Source: Fermentibacter sp963718745 [NCBI: Candidatus Fermentibacterota bacterium] (GTDB lineage Bacteria; Fermentibacterota; Fermentibacteria; Fermentibacterales). From it: a DNA stretch of 64,000 bases. A program made the position numbers and the translations under genes. The notes beneath the pieces were generated by a model. The model was not told the origin of the DNA. It ran no database searches and saw only the letters and a program-made list of their open reading frames with translations. The stretch is taken from the NCBI GenBank assembly GCA_963718745.1, contig OY970370.1, positions 372,001 to 436,000 on the forward strand, in the 5' to 3' direction. Positions 15,691 to 23,414 of the stretch are shown piece after piece. The stretch's first letter is position 1. Each line of letters opens with the position of its first letter.

Positions 15691-17303
15691 CTCCCACCTC
15701 CGGCACAGGCGCAGGCACAGCCCGCGCAGGCGCAGGCGCAGGCGCACGACGATCCGCCGGACCTGCCGCCGCCCGACCTGGTCGTGGAGACGGGAATCGG
15801 GTTCGTGACGGCCGTGACGCCGCTCGCGAGCGAGGTGAAGGACGAGACAAACCCTCCGGCGGCGGACTCCAGGGAGCCCGCGATCCTCGAGCAGGCCTGA
15901 ACCATGTTCACGCTGCCCTGGCCCGTCATCAGCCTGCCCGCACCCTGCGGATGCAGGACGGGGATCGGGAACACCGCGGTGCCAGGCAGCCTCCCGAGTC
16001 TGGAGTCGAAGTCATCGTCCATCATCATCCACTGGAGGTTGTCGCTGAGAACCGCCCCGACGGCTTCGGGCGTCCCCGCACCGGCGGCGGTCCTCCATGC
16101 GGAGGAGATAATCGACCTGTAGTACTCCCTCGTCTCCTTCGCCGAGAAACCGGCCATCTTCTCCTTCAGCTCCTTCACCATCTTCACGAAGGCCAGCCGG
16201 AGCTTATCGGGGTCCATGGACGATCTGCCCGGCGAATCGTCCTTCAGTGCGGCCAGGAAGTCCTTCTCGTACTCGTTCAGACCCTCCGGTTCAGGGGTGT
16301 TGCGCTTCATCGAGGGTCTGGCGCTGCCCTCCCCCCCCGCGGCCGGGATGTCCAGGTCCACTGCGCCCTTCAGGACCAGACCGTAGAGGATCAGAGCGGA
16401 GACCTTGTCCAGCTTCAGTTCCAGGAGCATCGCAGCCATCGGCGCGGTCAGCCCGCGCTTGATGCCAGTCCCTTCTACGCCCAGCCTGGGCGGCAGGTAC
16501 TCGAGCCTCCTGCTGCGGCCCTTCCGGATGGCCAGGAACATCAAGAGCAGGAAACCGACGGGGAAGACACCGCCGCAGATGGCCGGACAGGCGTTCTCGA
16601 ACCATGAGCGCGACGGGGGGCGCCAGCCGTCGTTCGGGTTGTAGGCAGTCGCGATCTCGCCGGTTATGAGGTCGGCCGGATAGGACACCCCCAGCCAGTA
16701 CTGGCTGGACATGTTCCTCTGGAAACGCCACTCGTAGACGACCCTTCCATCGTCGGAGACCCAGGCATCGGTGAACGGGAGCTCGTGGTGCCTTACGGAG
16801 AGAGAATCCGCGCCCTGCGGGAAGGCGAAGGTCACCGTGCAGTCGCTCTGCCCCTGCAGGCAGACCGGGTCGAACCATGTCGGGGAGAACTCTGTGGAGG
16901 CGAGAGCCGGATCGGAGGAGTCGCGGAAGGCCATTCCGGGATTGACCCCGGAAACTCTCAGGACAGCCGTCTCCCCCGGCATTATCCTGTTCTCGCCCAG
17001 CGGTATCTCCACTCCTATGGCTATGTACTCGGATGGCCTGATAGTCGTGAGCTGGACGCCGTCCAGTTCGGCTGCCACCGACTCTAGATCGTATCCCGCA
17101 GTGGGGAAGCCGATGTCCACTATGTCGATCGGATCCGCGCCGGGCTGGCATCTGATGGTCAGTTCATAGTAGATCTCGAGAGAGGCATAGGATGACAGGG
17201 ACAGGTTACATACATATTTCGGGATCTCGAACCTGTAAGTCTGAGCCGAGGCAGTGCCGGCGGCATATAGCGCCGATAAACAGCAAATGAAGCGGGCTAC
17301 CAT
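15687..17303 (-). CDS. DUF2207-like membrane protein with C-terminal Cys-Ala repeat tail (candidate radical SAM substrate)
   Basis: 538 residues. Signal peptide at 1-20 (MVARFICCLSALYAAGTASA), extracytoplasmic beta-rich domain about 21-235, one membrane helix about 240-259 (ICGGVFPVGFLLLMFLAI) followed by RKGRSRR, so the rest should be cytosolic. The part after the helix (YLPPRLGVEGTG, MAAMLLELKLDKVSALILYG, LNEYEKDFLAAL) follows the DUF2207 layout. The protein ends in a Ser/Gly linker and CACACACAGCACACAGGGR: seven Cys alternating with Ala. Synonymous codon changes (TGC/TGT, GCC/GCG) keep this peptide pattern. The stop overlaps the radical SAM start (ATGA), and the start overlaps the upstream zinc-ribbon gene by 7 nt. 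Confidence 0.8.
   Translation of the reverse strand: MVARFICCLSALYAAGTASAQTYRFEIPKYVCNLSLSSYASLEIYYELTIRCQPGADPIDIVDIGFPTAGYDLESVAAELDGVQLTTIRPSEYIAIGVEIPLGENRIMPGETAVLRVSGVNPGMAFRDSSDPALASTEFSPTWFDPVCLQGQSDCTVTFAFPQGADSLSVRHHELPFTDAWVSDDGRVVYEWRFQRNMSSQYWLGVSYPADLITGEIATAYNPNDGWRPPSRSWFENACPAICGGVFPVGFLLLMFLAIRKGRSRRLEYLPPRLGVEGTGIKRGLTAPMAAMLLELKLDKVSALILYGLVLKGAVDLDIPAAGGEGSARPSMKRNTPEPEGLNEYEKDFLAALKDDSPGRSSMDPDKLRLAFVKMVKELKEKMAGFSAKETREYYRSIISSAWRTAAGAGTPEAVGAVLSDNLQWMMMDDDFDSRLGRLPGTAVFPIPVLHPQGAGRLMTGQGSVNMVQACSRIAGSLESAAGGFVSSFTSLASGVTAVTNPIPVSTTRSGGGRSGGSSCACACACAGCACACAGGGR
15702..15746 (-). repeat. coding repeat for the Cys-Ala tail
   Basis: TGCGCC-type hexamers in tandem encode C-A four times, one Gly, then C-A three times. 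Codons vary at third positions (TGC/TGT, GCC/GCG), so the unit is kept as protein rather than as a perfect DNA microsatellite. Confidence 0.8.
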
Positions 17304-17653
17304 TTGGGAGCTTCCTCTACCTGATACTCGGACTTGCAGTAGGGACAGGTTATAAATACCGCACCTGCACGGACTGCGACATCCTTGGAGGCGAGCGCTC
17401 CGCCGCACTTGGTGCAGCTGATCTCCTGGAGCTTCACATCGCCGGAAAAATCGATCCTCTGGGTCGTACCGCCCGGGTTGTCCTGCTCTACGTGTTTCCG
17501 TCTGGACACGAACACGAGCAGGAAGATGCCCACTCCGCACATCATCCCGCCTGCGACGAGCCTGGGGACGGTTTTACCGTCTGCAGAGGCGACCATGAAC
17601 ACAAGACCGAGAAGAACGATGATCACCGATATCAGGATCGCGACTGCTCTCAT
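17297..17653 (-). CDS. small two-helix membrane protein with zinc ribbon
   Basis: 118 residues. Two membrane helices (about residues 4-24 and 32-50; VAILISVIIVLLGLVFMVAS and LVAGGMMCGVGIFLLVF) are followed by a cytosolic ribbon with two CxxC knuckles, CTKCGGAL and CPYCKSEYQ. It is the first gene of the radical SAM run and overlaps the DUF2207-like start by 7 nt. It may be a partner of that membrane protein, or help deliver metal or the substrate tail to the maturase (inference). Confidence 0.65.
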   Translation of the reverse strand: MRAVAILISVIIVLLGLVFMVASADGKTVPRLVAGGMMCGVGIFLLVFVSRRKHVEQDNPGGTTQRIDFSGDVKLQEISCTKCGGALASKDVAVRAGAVFITCPYCKSEYQVEEAPKW

Positions 17654-17795
17654 CGGGTAGTCCCCTTCCTGCCTGTCGGGATGACGTTGTGCGTACCCGT
17701 TAAGATAGGCCCCGCGCGCTCGAAAGGGGAAGATCGGTCAGATGCCCGTGAGGATGGCGCACAGGGAAGACCATCGGAAGGCAGAGCCCGGGATG

Positions 17796-18644
17796 TCAGA
17801 AACCGAAGAATCCGGCCATCAGCCGGACTGCAAGATCCTTGCCGAGGATCCTCACGGCCCAGTGCGCCTTCAGCGCGTTGCCCCCGACGACATGGATCAG
17901 CCGGGACCGCTTCGAGACTGTTGCCCGGTAGACGGCCCTCCCCACCTTCATCGGCGGGATCCCGAGGCTGCTGTCGATCCTCGAAATGACGCGGGCGTAG
18001 GCTTCGTCGACACGGGCATCCCCGCACGGCGGAAAGCCGTTCCCGGTCTCGTTGAAGCCCGTGTTCACGTTCCCCGGGCGGACTATGGATGCCTTGATGC
18101 GCCTGTAGGACATCTCCGTGTGGAGCGACTCGTAGAAAGCCTCCAGCCCGGCTTTCGAGGCTGAATAGAGCGAGGACATGGGGACCCCGACGCTGGCTGC
18201 TATCGAACTCACGCCCACTATCCTCCCTCCGTCCTCGATCAGCGGCAGAGCATCTCTGACCAGCAGGACATGGGATGTGAGGTTGTTCGACAAGACGCGT
18301 TCGACCTCCCCGTCAGTCAGGAAGGCCGCAGGCCATGTCCCGTGGACCCCTGCGACCGTGACCAGCGCCCGGAAGCGCCTGCCCTCGCGCCTGAAGCCTT
18401 CGAAGAGGTCTTCGACACCGGCCCTGTCCGTCATGTCCAGCCGGACCGGGGTCACTCCGGCCCCGCCCTGGAGCCCGGTGGAAACTTCTTCGAGCCTCCG
18501 CGCATCCATGTCCACGATGACGAGTTCCCAGCCGCCTGCATGGAAGAGGCGGGCCGCTGCGCTCCCGATTCCACCGGCCCCTCCGACGAGGAGGATGCTC
18601 CCCTTGACCGATGGCACGGCGATCCTCCCCCCTATGTGATTCAT
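17796..18644 (-). CDS. short-chain dehydrogenase/reductase (SDR)
   Basis: 282 residues. Rossmann motif VGGAGGIGSAAARLF, DMT/NAxG-equivalent region TVAGVHG, catalytic Ser (VSSIAAS) and YSASKAG (YxxxK) place it among classical SDR oxidoreductases. The substrate cannot be read from sequence; the C-terminal tail with KVGRAVYRATVSKRSRLIHV resembles SDRs acting on fatty-acyl or sterol-like substrates. The ATG overlaps the stop of the membrane protein upstream by 4 nt. Confidence 0.88.
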   Translation of the reverse strand: MNHIGGRIAVPSVKGSILLVGGAGGIGSAAARLFHAGGWELVIVDMDARRLEEVSTGLQGGAGVTPVRLDMTDRAGVEDLFEGFRREGRRFRALVTVAGVHGTWPAAFLTDGEVERVLSNNLTSHVLLVRDALPLIEDGGRIVGVSSIAASVGVPMSSLYSASKAGLEAFYESLHTEMSYRRIKASIVRPGNVNTGFNETGNGFPPCGDARVDEAYARVISRIDSSLGIPPMKVGRAVYRATVSKRSRLIHVVGGNALKAHWAVRILGKDLAVRLMAGFFGF

Positions 18645-19117
18645 CCGACAGCGCCCGGGCCGTCATGGCGATCCCGGGCCGTCCCGTCGCGACCGCTCCC
18701 CCTGTCAGTCCGGCCGCGCCGCCGGCCTGATTCCAGGAGGCGCCCGATCAGGAGCGGTCCGAAGAGGACGACGAGAAGGACTGCGACCCAGACCCTTCCC
18801 CTTGCCAGGTTGTAGTCGGCGAGCAGTCCGGCCCATGTGTTGTCGAACAGGAAGTGGCCTGCGAGGAACTCGAATGCGACCGTGAGAACCAGCCACAGGA
18901 CACCCAGGAAGACGAGTGCGCGGGTTCCCTGGAAGCCGGTCCACGGCAGCGTGAGCTTCATGAAAAAGAGGAAGGCGATGCATCCGGTCACGGTCCCTGC
19001 TACGTGGCCCGCCTGCTCGCCCAGCAGCGGCGTCAGGAGCGCGTTGCGCAGCCCGGCGTTCAGTATGGCGATGACGACCATGCCCAGCCACACGACCAGC
19101 GCCCTGGATATCTTCAA
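18641..19117 (-). CDS. multi-pass membrane protein, unknown function
   Basis: 158 residues from TTG 19117, chosen because GGAGGA lies 6 nt upstream and the first helix begins directly (KISRALVVWLGMVVIAILNA). About four membrane helices, with an NAGLRN loop after helix 1, a TLPWTGFQGTR loop, and LFDNTWAGLLADYNLARGR before the last helix; the tail is Arg/Asp/Gly rich. It overlaps the SDR gene by 4 nt, suggesting joint action or co-regulation. I do not recognise the family by name. Confidence 0.6.
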   Translation of the reverse strand: MKISRALVVWLGMVVIAILNAGLRNALLTPLLGEQAGHVAGTVTGCIAFLFFMKLTLPWTGFQGTRALVFLGVLWLVLTVAFEFLAGHFLFDNTWAGLLADYNLARGRVWVAVLLVVLFGPLLIGRLLESGRRRGRTDRGSGRDGTARDRHDGPGAVG

Positions 19118-19246
19118 GCCCGTTCCTCCCGCGAAGCCTGCATGCCCGACCGTCACAGGCTGGATAATCCCCTTCCGGGAAGCCTTCGGCAAGGGGCAGG
19201 GGAAGGTTCGCCGAGGTACAGGACATGCCAGCGCGGCCACATGGCG

Positions 19247-19786
19247 TCATCCGTCCCGGAGTCCCTGCCGATCCTCCCTGATCCTGGCGTACATGAACTG
19301 GTCCAGGATCAAGCCGTCCTTCACGACGTTCGAGCGCAGCCTTCCCTCGAGCGTGAAGCCCGCCTTCTCCAGCACCCTGCACGACCCGGCGTTGCCTGCG
19401 TATGGCTCGGCATATATCCGCAGGAGGCCGAAACTCTGGAAGCAGAAGTCCGAAAATTCCTTCACCGTCTCGGTCATGATCCCCATGCCCCAGAAAGGCT
19501 CCGCGAGCCAGTAGCCCATCTCCGCGGACAGGCCGTGGACATCCCCGCCGATCGAGATCCCTATCCCGCCGATCGCCTCCTGTGGCGTCGCGACTGCGAA
19601 CATCGTGACGGGATCCATGCTGCCTGTGCGGCGGATGAAGGCTTCGGCGTCGGCGATGGTGTAGGGGTGGGGAAAGGCGTCCCGGAGGTTGAGCCAGACC
19701 TTCCTGTTGTCGGCATAAAGCGCCAGCGCCCCGGCATCGGACTCGAGCCATGGCCGGATTGCTCCGAATGTTGTTTCGATCCTCAC
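19247..19786 (-). CDS. RimJ/RimL-type GNAT N-acetyltransferase
   Basis: About 179 residues. The family layout is clear: IRPWLESDAGALALYADN, a EMGYWLAEPFWGMGIMTETV acetyl-CoA pocket (motif A variant with WGMGIMTE), YAEPYAGNAGSCRVLEKAGF and EGRLRSNVVKDG. Such proteins acetylate ribosomal protein N-termini or small amines. GTG 19786 is favoured because homologous proteins begin just before IRPW; a start at 19822 is possible. Confidence 0.85.
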   Translation of the reverse strand: MRIETTFGAIRPWLESDAGALALYADNRKVWLNLRDAFPHPYTIADAEAFIRRTGSMDPVTMFAVATPQEAIGGIGISIGGDVHGLSAEMGYWLAEPFWGMGIMTETVKEFSDFCFQSFGLLRIYAEPYAGNAGSCRVLEKAGFTLEGRLRSNVVKDGLILDQFMYARIREDRQGLRDG

Positions 19787-20034
19787 TGCACATCCCGTCC
19801 TGGAACCGCCGCAGCCGCCCACTAATCAGCGATGGCACGGCGGCCCGACCGTGTTCAGTCGGAGCGCACACATCTATCCATCCGTCCGTCCGACGGAGCG
19901 CCCCGCCGGGGACGAACATGCTCCATCCGGCCTGCTCCGAGGTAACATACAGAAACGGCCGCCCGGTCTCCCGGACGGCCGTCTGGACAGCCTGTCAGGC
20001 GTGCGGAAGGAGATGATCTCCCGCTTTGTCCGGA

Positions 20035-21360
20035 TTACCGCCTCGTGCTGGGGCTCCTGCCTCCATGGAACGTTGTGCGCGCGCGGGGAGAGCTGGACGG
20101 CCTCGAGACGTTCCTGCCGAAGTTGGACGGAGCGGGCTGGAGGGAGCGGGAGGCCGCCTCCGAGTGGAAGCCGTGCTCCTTCTCGGCAGGCACGGACTCG
20201 CCCAGAAGGCGCTCGATGTCGCGCAGGCAGGCGCGCTCCTCGGCGCTGCAGAACGAGATGGCGTCGCCCGCTGCGCCTGCGCGCGCGGTCCGGCCTATCC
20301 TGTGGATGTATGTCTCCGCCTCCAGGGGGAGGTCGTAGTTGATCACATGGGAGATATCGTCCACATCGAGGCCTCTCGCGGCCAGGTCCGTGGCGACCAG
20401 CACCCTGCACCTCCCGCGCCTGAACTCCTCGAGCGACTGGGTGCGGGCGGACTGGCTCTTGTTCCCGTGTATGGCCGCGCCCTGTATGCCGTTGTCGGAC
20501 AGCTTCTGCACGACCTTGTTCGCGGTGTGCTTCATCCTGGTGAACACGAGTGCCTTGGATATGCCGGGATCGCTCAGGAGCGACACGAGCAGTGCGTCCT
20601 TGTTGCCCTTGTCCACGAAGAGGACCTTCTGTGTTATCAGCTCAACCGTGGGCTGCTCCGGAGAGACGGCTACCCTCACCGGGTCCCTGACCAGGGTTCC
20701 TGCGAGCTCGACGATGTCCTGCGGCATGGTTGCCGAGAAGAACAGGGTCTGTCGCTCGGAGGGGATGTGCGCGAGCACCTTCCTGATATCGGGTATGAAG
20801 CCCATGTCGAGCATCCGGTCGACTTCGTCGAGGACGAAGATCTCCACGCTCTCGAGGCGCACGTAACCCTGCCCCATCAGGTCCAGCAGCCTGCCCGGGG
20901 TGGCGACGAGGATGTCGATCCCGCGGCCGAGGGCGGCGACCTGCCGTGCCTGGTTGACTCCTCCGAAGATCACCGTATGGCTCAGACGCAGATAGCGTCC
21001 GTACGCCCCGATGCTGTCCCCGATCTGAGCGGCGAGCTCGCGTGTGGGAGCCAGGATCAGCGCACGGGGAGTACCGGCTGCCGGCCGGACGCGTACGGCG
21101 GAGAGCCGCTGCAGCATCGGAAGCGCGAATGCAGCGGTCTTGCCGGTTCCTGTCTGTGCGGTGCCCATGAGATCCCGTCCCGCCAGGAGGTGCGGGATGC
21201 ACTGCTCCTGGATGGGAGTCGGGATAGTGTAGCCCTCGGCTGCCACGGCCCGCTGTAGCTCGGGAATCAGCGTTCCGAATACGCCCCGGGGGGTCTCTGT
21301 CTTCATCTGGTTCGCGGGCTGCCTCGACGGCGAGGATGCCGCGTGTGCGTAATCAGTCAT
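20035..21360 (-). CDS. rhlE: DEAD-box ATP-dependent RNA helicase (RhlE type)
   Basis: About 441 residues. Q motif (TPIQEQCIP), motif [18 protein letters not shown], motif II as DEVD rather than DEAD, SATMP, and [24 protein letters not shown] are all present. The C-terminal tail is basic and Ser/Arg rich ([17 protein letters not shown]), as in RhlE-type helicases that remodel ribosome or mRNA structure, often in the cold. Start uncertain: ATG 21360 ([10 protein letters not shown]) or ATG 21369; a strong promoter about 190 nt upstream implies a long leader. Confidence 0.93.
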   Translation of the reverse strand: MTDYAHAASSPSRQPANQMKTETPRGVFGTLIPELQRAVAAEGYTIPTPIQEQCIPHLLAGRDLMGTAQTGTGKTAAFALPMLQRLSAVRVRPAAGTPRALILAPTRELAAQIGDSIGAYGRYLRLSHTVIFGGVNQARQVAALGRGIDILVATPGRLLDLMGQGYVRLESVEIFVLDEVDRMLDMGFIPDIRKVLAHIPSERQTLFFSATMPQDIVELAGTLVRDPVRVAVSPEQPTVELITQKVLFVDKGNKDALLVSLLSDPGISKALVFTRMKHTANKVVQKLSDNGIQGAAIHGNKSQSARTQSLEEFRRGRCRVLVATDLAARGLDVDDISHVINYDLPLEAETYIHRIGRTARAGAAGDAISFCSAEERACLRDIERLLGESVPAEKEHGFHSEAASRSLQPAPSNFGRNVSRPSSSPRARTTFHGGRSPSTRR

Positions 21361-21724
21361 TTTCTCCATGTCCGGCTTGCTGTTACAGATCTCTACCCGC
21401 CGGACGCGTGGAGAAGAAAGGGCCGCACTAACGCGGCAGCGGGCAACTCGGCAGTGGTGCGGGGAATGCTCGCTCTCTGGTCGGAACACTCTTGGGGGAT
21501 GAGCGGAAGATTCCGCAGAAACCGTCGCAAGAGGGATTCTCAACGGTGGGATTATACGCTGTTCCCGACGGGAAGGCAACTATGGTCGTTCCTGAAACCG
21601 GAAACCCTCATCTAATGGTTCTTTGCGACATCAGGAGTTCCACTTCCGCCCCTGCCGCAGGAATGTGCCCGGCACCGGTCAGGACAGCACTCCGGCAGAG
21701 GCGGGCTTCATGCATGCGGCGCAC
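21361..21724. other. 364-nt intergenic region with promoter and leader of the helicase gene
   Basis: No credible gene. It holds a near-consensus promoter on the minus strand (21551-21579) and the resulting leader of about 180 nt before the helicase start. The rest, towards the DUF5661 gene, shows nothing I can name. Confidence 0.5.
21551..21579 (-). promoter_or_regulatory. predicted sigma-70 promoter for the DEAD-box helicase
   Basis: On the minus strand TTGCCT (21579-21574), a 17-nt spacer and a perfect TATAAT (21556-21551). The transcript would carry a leader of about 180 nt, as seen in cold-regulated helicase mRNAs of other bacteria. Confidence 0.65.
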
Positions 21725-21997
21725 TCATCGACGAGTCGCCCAGTACGCATCCGCCTCCTTCTCGAGACGGTCCAGGCGGGTGTAATAGTCCGGGTACTCC
21801 TTCAGATGCGCCCAGGCAATCCTGCCGGTCAGCATCAGGTCATCCCCCGTCACATCCGTTTCAGGGTCCCGTGCGCCGTGCTCGAGTTCGACTTCCAGAC
21901 CACGCCTGAACTGTTCGAGATCCACCGACGTCCAGACGACCCCCAGGGCCGTCCCCACGCGCTCCGCCTCATCTGCTGCCATCCTGCGGCTTCCCAT
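21725..21997 (-). CDS. DUF5661 family protein
   Basis: 90 residues. The family pattern is plain: ALGVVWTSVDLEQFRRGLEV, ELEHGARDPETDVTGDD, LMLTGRIAWAHLKEYPDYYT and RLDRLEKEAD. These small soluble proteins are of unknown role and are often found in metagenomic or phage-associated contexts. ATG 21997 has GGAGG 5 nt upstream; a longer frame to 22051 lacks a ribosome site. Confidence 0.75.
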   Translation of the reverse strand: MGSRRMAADEAERVGTALGVVWTSVDLEQFRRGLEVELEHGARDPETDVTGDDLMLTGRIAWAHLKEYPDYYTRLDRLEKEADAYWATRR

Positions 21998-22047
21998 GAG
22001 CCCCTCCTTCGTACATCGGTTCGCTGCATCGCCAGGTCGGACGTTCG

Positions 22048-22302
22048 TCACGAACCTGCCTTCCTGCAGTGCGACATGACGAGCTGGATCAGTGCAGCGA
22101 CCAGCCCGGCGACGAAAACGGCTGCTCCCGACCGGAACATGCAGGCTGCAGTATCTGCATGACGGGCATATCCGGCAGCGAGTTCCGGAGTCGGATCCTG
22201 GTACGGGATGCCCGCGAAGACGACGTCGTAGACGAAGCCCGCCAGGAGCAACATGAGCCCCGCCGCCATCGGTATCAGGGGCCAGAACCTTCTCAGATGC
22301 AT
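22048..22302 (-). CDS. small two-helix membrane protein
   Basis: 84 residues. Helix 1 at about 8-28 (LIPMAAGLMLLLAGFVYDVVF), an extracytoplasmic loop GIPYQDPTPELAAGYARHAD, and helix 2 at about 58-75. The loop with PTPE and the short Cys-containing tail (MSHCRKAGS) look conserved-protein like, but I cannot name a family. It lies just upstream of the DUF5661 gene on the same strand. Confidence 0.5.
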   Translation of the reverse strand: MHLRRFWPLIPMAAGLMLLLAGFVYDVVFAGIPYQDPTPELAAGYARHADTAACMFRSGAAVFVAGLVAALIQLVMSHCRKAGS

Positions 22303-22484
22303 CTCTTCGTCCTCTTCACATGATCAGACCGGCACTCCCATGGATGGAAGGATTCTACCCCTCCCCCGTCCGGTGGACAAGGAATCCCCCGCACGGCGGT
22401 CGGACCGGCCTGTCGCTGGCCCGAAGCGCCTCCGATGCCCATACTCCACATGAAGCCGGATCCTGGCAGACTGCCTGAACCCGG

Positions 22485-22507
22485 CGGACGGACATCGGGT
22501 CCGTCCG
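22485..22507. promoter_or_regulatory. inverted repeat in the leader of the 22550 gene
   Basis: A perfect 9-bp inverted repeat, CGGACGGAC and GTCCGTCCG, around a 5-nt loop. It lies 43 nt before the ATG at 22550 without a T-tract, so an operator or leader hairpin is as likely as a terminator. Confidence 0.35.
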
Positions 22508-22549
22508 GACAGACATCGGTTTAGATTCGCATGGGACTGGAGGATCCGG

Positions 22550-23164
22550 ATGAGCTGGCTTTCCGACAAGATCCGGAGGTGGGAGGAGTCCATCGACCGC
22601 CTGGCCGGGTGCGGAAGTGGCGCCCGGGTGACGGAGGGCTGGCAGATGCTGTCGAACGACCCGCCCTCTCTTGCGGAGTGGTCGGAAAAGGCGCAGGAGC
22701 GTCTGGCCATGGAGGTTCCGGACGAGGCGGCCAGGCGGTCCATCATGCTGGAGCGATCCTGCATCTTTGTCGAAGAGTTCGGAGATGCTGATATAGTCGA
22801 GCTCCAGAAGCTCTATACAGCAACAGGGAGCGCAGAGAAAGTAGTAGAGGCGATGCGGGATCACCCGGAACGCTTCGGCAAGCCATTCATCGACGGCGAT
22901 GCGATAATCGAGGTCCGGAACCCGCGCGACCCGGAGGCGTACGCCAGGGCCACGAATGACAGGGAGCGGCAGATCGCCGCCTGCTTCTGCCCGCTCGTCA
23001 GGGAGACGGCGAAACGCATCCCCCTGGACTACTGCTACTGCAGCGCAGGCTGGTACAGGGGCATCTACGAGGCGGTATTCGGACGAACGGTCGAAGTGGA
23101 AGTCGAGAAATCGCTGCTCGATGGTGACGACTGCTGCCGCTTCAGGATCAGGATCCCGTCGTGA
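22550..23164 (+). CDS. DUF6144-like / ATC-hydrolase-like protein
   Basis: 204 residues, cytosolic. The C-terminal half has a Cys-rich core: ACFCPLVRE, DYCYCSAGWYRGIYEAVFGR and SLLDGDDCCRFRIRI. This Cys-x-Cys...GW...DxCxF arrangement resembles the DUF6144 and L-2-amino-thiazoline-4-carboxylate hydrolase-like families, where the Cys residues bind a ligand or metal. The N-terminal half is helical with no motif I recognise. ATG 22550 is preceded by GGAGG at 8 nt. It stands alone on this strand. Confidence 0.55.
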   Translation: MSWLSDKIRRWEESIDRLAGCGSGARVTEGWQMLSNDPPSLAEWSEKAQERLAMEVPDEAARRSIMLERSCIFVEEFGDADIVELQKLYTATGSAEKVVEAMRDHPERFGKPFIDGDAIIEVRNPRDPEAYARATNDRERQIAACFCPLVRETAKRIPLDYCYCSAGWYRGIYEAVFGRTVEVEVEKSLLDGDDCCRFRIRIPS

Positions 23165-23414
23165 ACGAGACATGAACAGCATTTTCATCATGCTGTAGTA
23201 CGCGCTACAATCCGGCTATCCGGCATACTCTCACTTCTGAAGGCAGGGACTTAGCTCTACCGCGACTTGAACCACATGCAGAGACAGGGAATGGAGAACA
23301 CCATCCCCGCTATCAGGGATATGATATCTGGCGTTGATCAATTGCACTATCTAAAAAGTCATCACTATCATCTGGATTGATCCAGCTCATCGACAGGTCG
23401 ATCGGAAGGTGACA

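Noticed and set aside
15702-15746. Simple DNA microsatellite or phase-variation tract
   Set aside because: Third-position variation breaks the repeat and the unit is six bases, so slippage would not shift the frame.
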